This document shows positions 55,991 to 59,006 of a DNA stretch of 59,006 nucleotides, piece by piece. The first letter of the stretch is position 1. Each line of letters begins with the position of its first letter. The notes below the pieces were generated by a model. It was not told the DNA's origin. It worked only from the letters and a program-made list of their open reading frames with translations, and ran no database searches. Position numbers and translations under genes: made by a program. Source of the stretch: Gnetum montanum (taxonomy: Eukaryota; Streptophyta; Gnetopsida; Gnetales; Gnetaceae). The DNA is taken from assembly GCA_015680685.1 (NCBI GenBank), contig MNCI01027123.1:205834-264839 (forward strand). The letters run 5' to 3'.

Positions 55991-57130
55991 TTAGCATGGA
56001 TGGCCATCTCTTCTATGACTGTGTTGAAAGGAGGAGATCCAAAAAATGGAGCATGGTTGTCCATCCATTGAGGTGCTAGTTACATTGGTTTGTCTTGGTT
56101 CTAGGAAATGTTTCACTTGTTGGCTGTTGATCAACTACTTTTTATTTGGGTTTTCAAGCATGTAGAATAACATGACCCTAGAGGGAAAGGTTTGATCAAT
56201 TATATAGAGTCCTTCCCACAACATTTGGAACTTTGTCTTCTGGGGTACGTGTGTGGGGTTCTAGTAGAGAACCTTATCTCCTAGTTGAAATTTTACTTTC
56301 CATATTTTGAGGTCATGACATTACTTATTGAATGCCTTATGCACCTCATTCAAATATAGGATCACCAATTTGCTTTTGTCTAGCACATTGAGGTTTATTA
56401 GTCTTTCTTTTTTTGCTAGACTTACGTCAAGATTTAGATCATAGGTTGTTGAGAGTGTATGGAGCTCAGATTGAATTAGGAGTGTTAGAAGTTTTCTGTA
56501 AACTAGCTCATAGGGAGAGTAGCCAATGGGAAGTTTCCATATTGAACAATAGGCCCATAGGGCATCATTGAATTTTGTGCTCCAATCTTTCCAATATTTG
56601 CTTATGGTCCTTGTTAGGATCTTTGCGATTTCCCTGTTAGTTACCTCTACTTGACCATTGGCTTGGGGGTGATAAGGTGTTATTAATTTATGTTCAACCC
56701 CCAAGAATTGCATCAACTTTCTAAAAGTGGCACTTGTGAAATGAGTTCCATTGTCAAAAATTAGTGCATGTGGCATCCCAAATCTGTTTACAACATTTTT
56801 TTGTGTAAATCTAGTAGTAGTGGATGAGGTATAATCAACGATGGCTACTACTTCTACCCATTTGGTGTAGTAGTTGATTGCTATAATGATATATACCTTT
56901 CCATTAGACATGGGTGTGATGGGACCCATGAAGTCAATGCCCCATATGTTAAAGGGCTCCAATGATTGAATCCACTATTGAGGGCCTTCCATTTGAGTGA
57001 TCATCCCACCATCTCATTGACAGCGTTCACAAGATCAAATAAACTAGTGGACATCCCTAAATATTGTAGGCCAATAGTATCCTACCATCAAGATTTTTAT
57101 GGTCATGCGTCTCCCTACATAGTGACCTCT
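55991..57130 (-). pseudogene. Element G integrase with intact DD35E core
   Basis: The zinc-domain part reads GHYVGR.MTIKILMVGYYWP and then ...FI.SCERCQ (57000-57115), so the H..H...C..C layout is visible with a stop inside. The core frame 56321-56962 has D10 in WGIDFMGP, D70 in LIFDNGTHFTSATF and E106 in HPQANGQVEVTNREI (numbered from its first Met), a D-x59-D-x35-E spacing that matches Ty3-type integrases. It continues KDWSTKFNDALWAYCSIWKLP and SPYELVYRKL, then KERLINLNVLDKSKL. A TAG at 56975-56977 just upstream stands at the same place as one in A. The pol stop is at 55991-55993. The core is open but the whole protein is not. Confidence 0.88.
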
Positions 57131-57139
57131 GCAAGGGCC

Positions 57140-58795
57140 TTCATGAGCATCCTAAAGAACGCATAGTTGATCTGCATCAAGGACACACCAACGAACTAGG
57201 CCATCAGCACACACTTGGTAAAGGTGTCCATTGATTTCTATGAAGTACTTTATCTAATGAAGAAACTGTTGCTTCTTCCTAAAGTCTAGATCTTGTGGCA
57301 TCTCCTAAGTGAGAAGGTAAGTGAGGATGCCATCATACCATTTTGTTTCTACAAGAACTTGGTCATTTATTGCTCCTATAAAGAGGAGTTCATTTGGAAA
57401 TTGATCAAAGAGTGGGCTCTCCTTCTTTTTATTATTTCATCTTAATCAAGAGAGGTGATCAACGATCACATTATCGATCCCTTTCTGATCTACCATCATG
57501 AGATCAAATTTCTATAAGATCACGAGCCACCATATGATATAAGGCTCACTGTTGGCTTATTCATTAGGAAGTGGATAGCACTATGGGCTGTGTGCACAAA
57601 TACTTTATAACCAAGCACATAGTGCCTAAATTATTTAAGAGCATACACCATTTCATTTAATTCTTTCTCCATGGTGGTGTAATTTAGCTATGCACCTACA
57701 ATGCTTTGGCTCATGTAGTGGATGTAATATGGACATTTTTTATCATCCAACTACATAAGCACCACTACCAAAGCATAATTAGATGCACCTATCATTATGT
57801 GAAATGGTTTGGACTAGTTTGGTGCCTGTAGAATTAGAGTTTCTATGAATTTTTTCCTCAACTTTTAGAATGCATGTTCTTACTCCTTGGTTTAGATGAA
57901 TAAAGCATCTTTCTTCGTAAGCTTGATCAATAGCATTGCGATCTTAGAAAAACTCTCTATAAATCGCTGGTAGTAGCCAATATGTCCAAGGAATGATCAG
58001 ACATCTTTAAATATCTCTAGTTGATGTGTTATTCCTTGGATGACCCTTATCTTCTTCGGGTCTACCTCAATCCTTTCTTGTGAAATTTGGTGCCCCAATA
58101 TTATGCCCTCCTAGACCATTAGATGGCTTTTCTACCAATTGAGCCTAAGGTTTATTTTAAAACATCTTTTAAGACCTACTCAAGGAAATCTAGGGCTTGC
58201 TCAAATGTAGCCCCATAGGTAAAAAAGTCATCCATGAAGACTTCTACCCTATTATCAATCTGTTGTTGGAAAATACTAAGGACCAGGTGCTGAAATGTTG
58301 TAGTGGCATTGCATAGTCTGAATGACATCTTACAATGTGCAAAAGTCCCCCAGGGACTTGTGAATGCTATCTTGGCCTAATCTTCTAGAAATTTTTGATT
58401 TGGTTATAGCCACTATAACCATCCAATAATTTATAATAGTAATGCTCGGAGATAGTGTCCAACACTTGGTTCACAAATGGAAATGAAAAATGATCTTTAA
58501 ATGTTTTTATGTTCATTAGCCTAAAGTTAATGTAGACTCACCACTTGTCACCTTTCTTTGGCACAATTACAAGTGGGCTAACCCACTTACTATCCATGAT
58601 GGGATAGATAAGCCCTACCTTAAGGAGTTGTTCTATTTCCTCCTTAATGATTTGCTTCAATTTGGGGTTTAGCCACCTTTACAACTACCTTCTTAGCTTC
58701 ATGGTTGGGTTAGTGTAAATGTGATGCTGGCATATCCTTGGATCAATTCCAGTCAACTTAGGATATGACTAAGCAAAGACCAGGGCATCGATGTA
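57140..58795 (-). pseudogene. Element G reverse transcriptase and RNase H
   Basis: Minus strand, N to C: SYPKLTGIDPRICQHHIYTNP; KQIIKEEIEQLLKVGLIYPI, DSKWVSPLVIVPKKGDKW and NFRLMNIKTFKDHFSFPFVNQ (RT fingers and palm, 58430-58740); the catalytic FMDD (YMDD usual) at 58227-58238; LIIPWTYWLLP.IYREF (thumb, near 57970); and RNase H with SNYALVVVL.QLDDKK and LNYTTMEKELNEMVYALK (57630-57790), ending YIIWWLVIL.KFDLMM. Several stops and frame changes. RT copies element RNA into DNA and RNase H removes the RNA. Confidence 0.85.
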
Positions 58796-58903
58796 AGAGA
58801 GAGTAGTATCTACCCATGGTAGCATCCAAAGGTTCATGTGTTCCTTGTTTCCAACCTTGGATTTGCCTTCTCAGGTTAGACACTTTAGAGTACATATAGT
58901 ATT
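58796..58903 (-). pseudogene. Element G gag fragment joined to RT
   Basis: The minus frame reads KYYMYSKVSNLRRQIQGWKQGTHEPLDATMG, the same gag segment as E at 34160-34280. It passes directly into the RT lead-in (SLSYIDALVFA). About 2 kb of gag plus protease seen in E is missing here. The right side is cut by LTR H. Confidence 0.75.
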
Positions 58904-59006
58904 TGATGAGATGCGACTTACACTAGGCCACGATATCGCATCCCATGCGATATCGCGTACGCGATATCGCGTCCCGCCGCCATATCTATAAATAAGAGGT
59001 GGCACT
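58904..59006 (+). repeat. LTR H start, GATATC-box subfamily, cut by window end
   Basis: It begins TGATGAGATGCGAC, followed by GATATC boxes and a 24-bp perfect palindrome at 58947-58970, then the TATA box CTATAAATAAGAGG (58987-59000). This is the U3 start of the M1/E subfamily in plus orientation, inserted in G's gag. Whether it is a solo LTR or a whole element cannot be seen. Confidence 0.85.

Larger units (their letters stand above)
50064..58903 (-). mobile_element. Element G: minus-strand element with pol and ORF3, 5' part outside window
   Basis: Leftward from 58903: a gag fragment, RT, RNase H, integrase (pol stop 55991-55993), tail, internal TATA, intron, ORF3 (54007-51186), PPT-like TACCCCCACAATTG and 3' LTR (50944-50064). 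It is inserted in F's integrase. Protease and most of gag are deleted between 58795 and 58815. An opposite-strand LTR (H) interrupts gag at 58904. It is the most complete pol in the window. Confidence 0.85.

Noticed and set aside
1-59006. tRNA or rRNA genes
   Set aside because: No cloverleaf with A and B boxes or rRNA-like conserved stretch was recognised; tRNA-like text occurs only as primer-binding sites. A covariance-model scan was not possible here.

Overview
The window is plant nuclear DNA made almost entirely of nested, decayed LTR retrotransposons of one extended Ty3/gypsy group. I see no convincing cellular gene, tRNA, rRNA or CRISPR array. The plant assignment rests on three things: the primer-binding sites are tRNA-Asp type (consensus close to TGGCRCCGTTGCCGGGGA, as in Athila-type elements); gag and protease resemble the Athila lineage (W..L...F...Y, CP.HG, and LLDSGSGVNLIS followed by a VED/MED block); and C-to-T decay is heavy at CAG sites, as expected from plant CHG methylation. 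A large genome such as a gymnosperm is plausible but not provable from this sequence.

Layout, left to right. M1 (minus, 1-4526, cut by the window edge) is a gag-protease element with its 5' LTR at 3721-4526. It sits in the RT/RNase H region of element A (plus, 4527-12148). A sits in the 3' tail of element B (plus, to 18484), which also carries a solo LTR at 12852-13633 with a perfect AAAGG target duplication. B sits in the 3' LTR of element D (minus, 18485-27610). In D, pol is missing and a plus-strand 5' LTR with primer site (K, 23825-24708) stands in its place. Next come 1.6 kb of AT-rich DNA I cannot assign (27611-29170) and the best-preserved element, E (minus, 29176-36594): two ~1012-bp LTRs, a CTTAT target duplication, PBS, PPT, gag-protease and no RT, RNase H or integrase. 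E abuts a non-LTR (LINE) RT fragment at 36600-37390. C (plus, ~37381-43628) holds an LTR fragment, gag, a protease split by two foreign inserts, and the start of RT. Element F (minus, from 43629) is interrupted in its integrase C-terminus by element G (minus, from 50064). G holds RT, RNase H and a DD35E integrase, and is itself interrupted by an LTR in the opposite orientation (H, from 58904).

Autonomous-type copies (A, B, D, F, G) share an unusual 3' half: integrase, a T-rich untranslated tail, a TATA box, a short non-coding exon, an intron of about 275-330 bp, and a long third reading frame (ORF3, about 955 codons, rich in predicted coiled coil). The TATA-to-donor spacing is 139-156 bp in all five copies. 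Sequence words just upstream of the internal TATA resemble those in the U3 promoter of the same element. E lacks most of ORF3 but keeps the donor, a branch-point-like site and an acceptor before a short reading frame. This internal, spliced ORF3 cassette and the gag-protease-only lineage that lost it are the most interesting content. All copies are decayed. Coordinates of reading frames with stops are for the recognisable span, not an intact gene.
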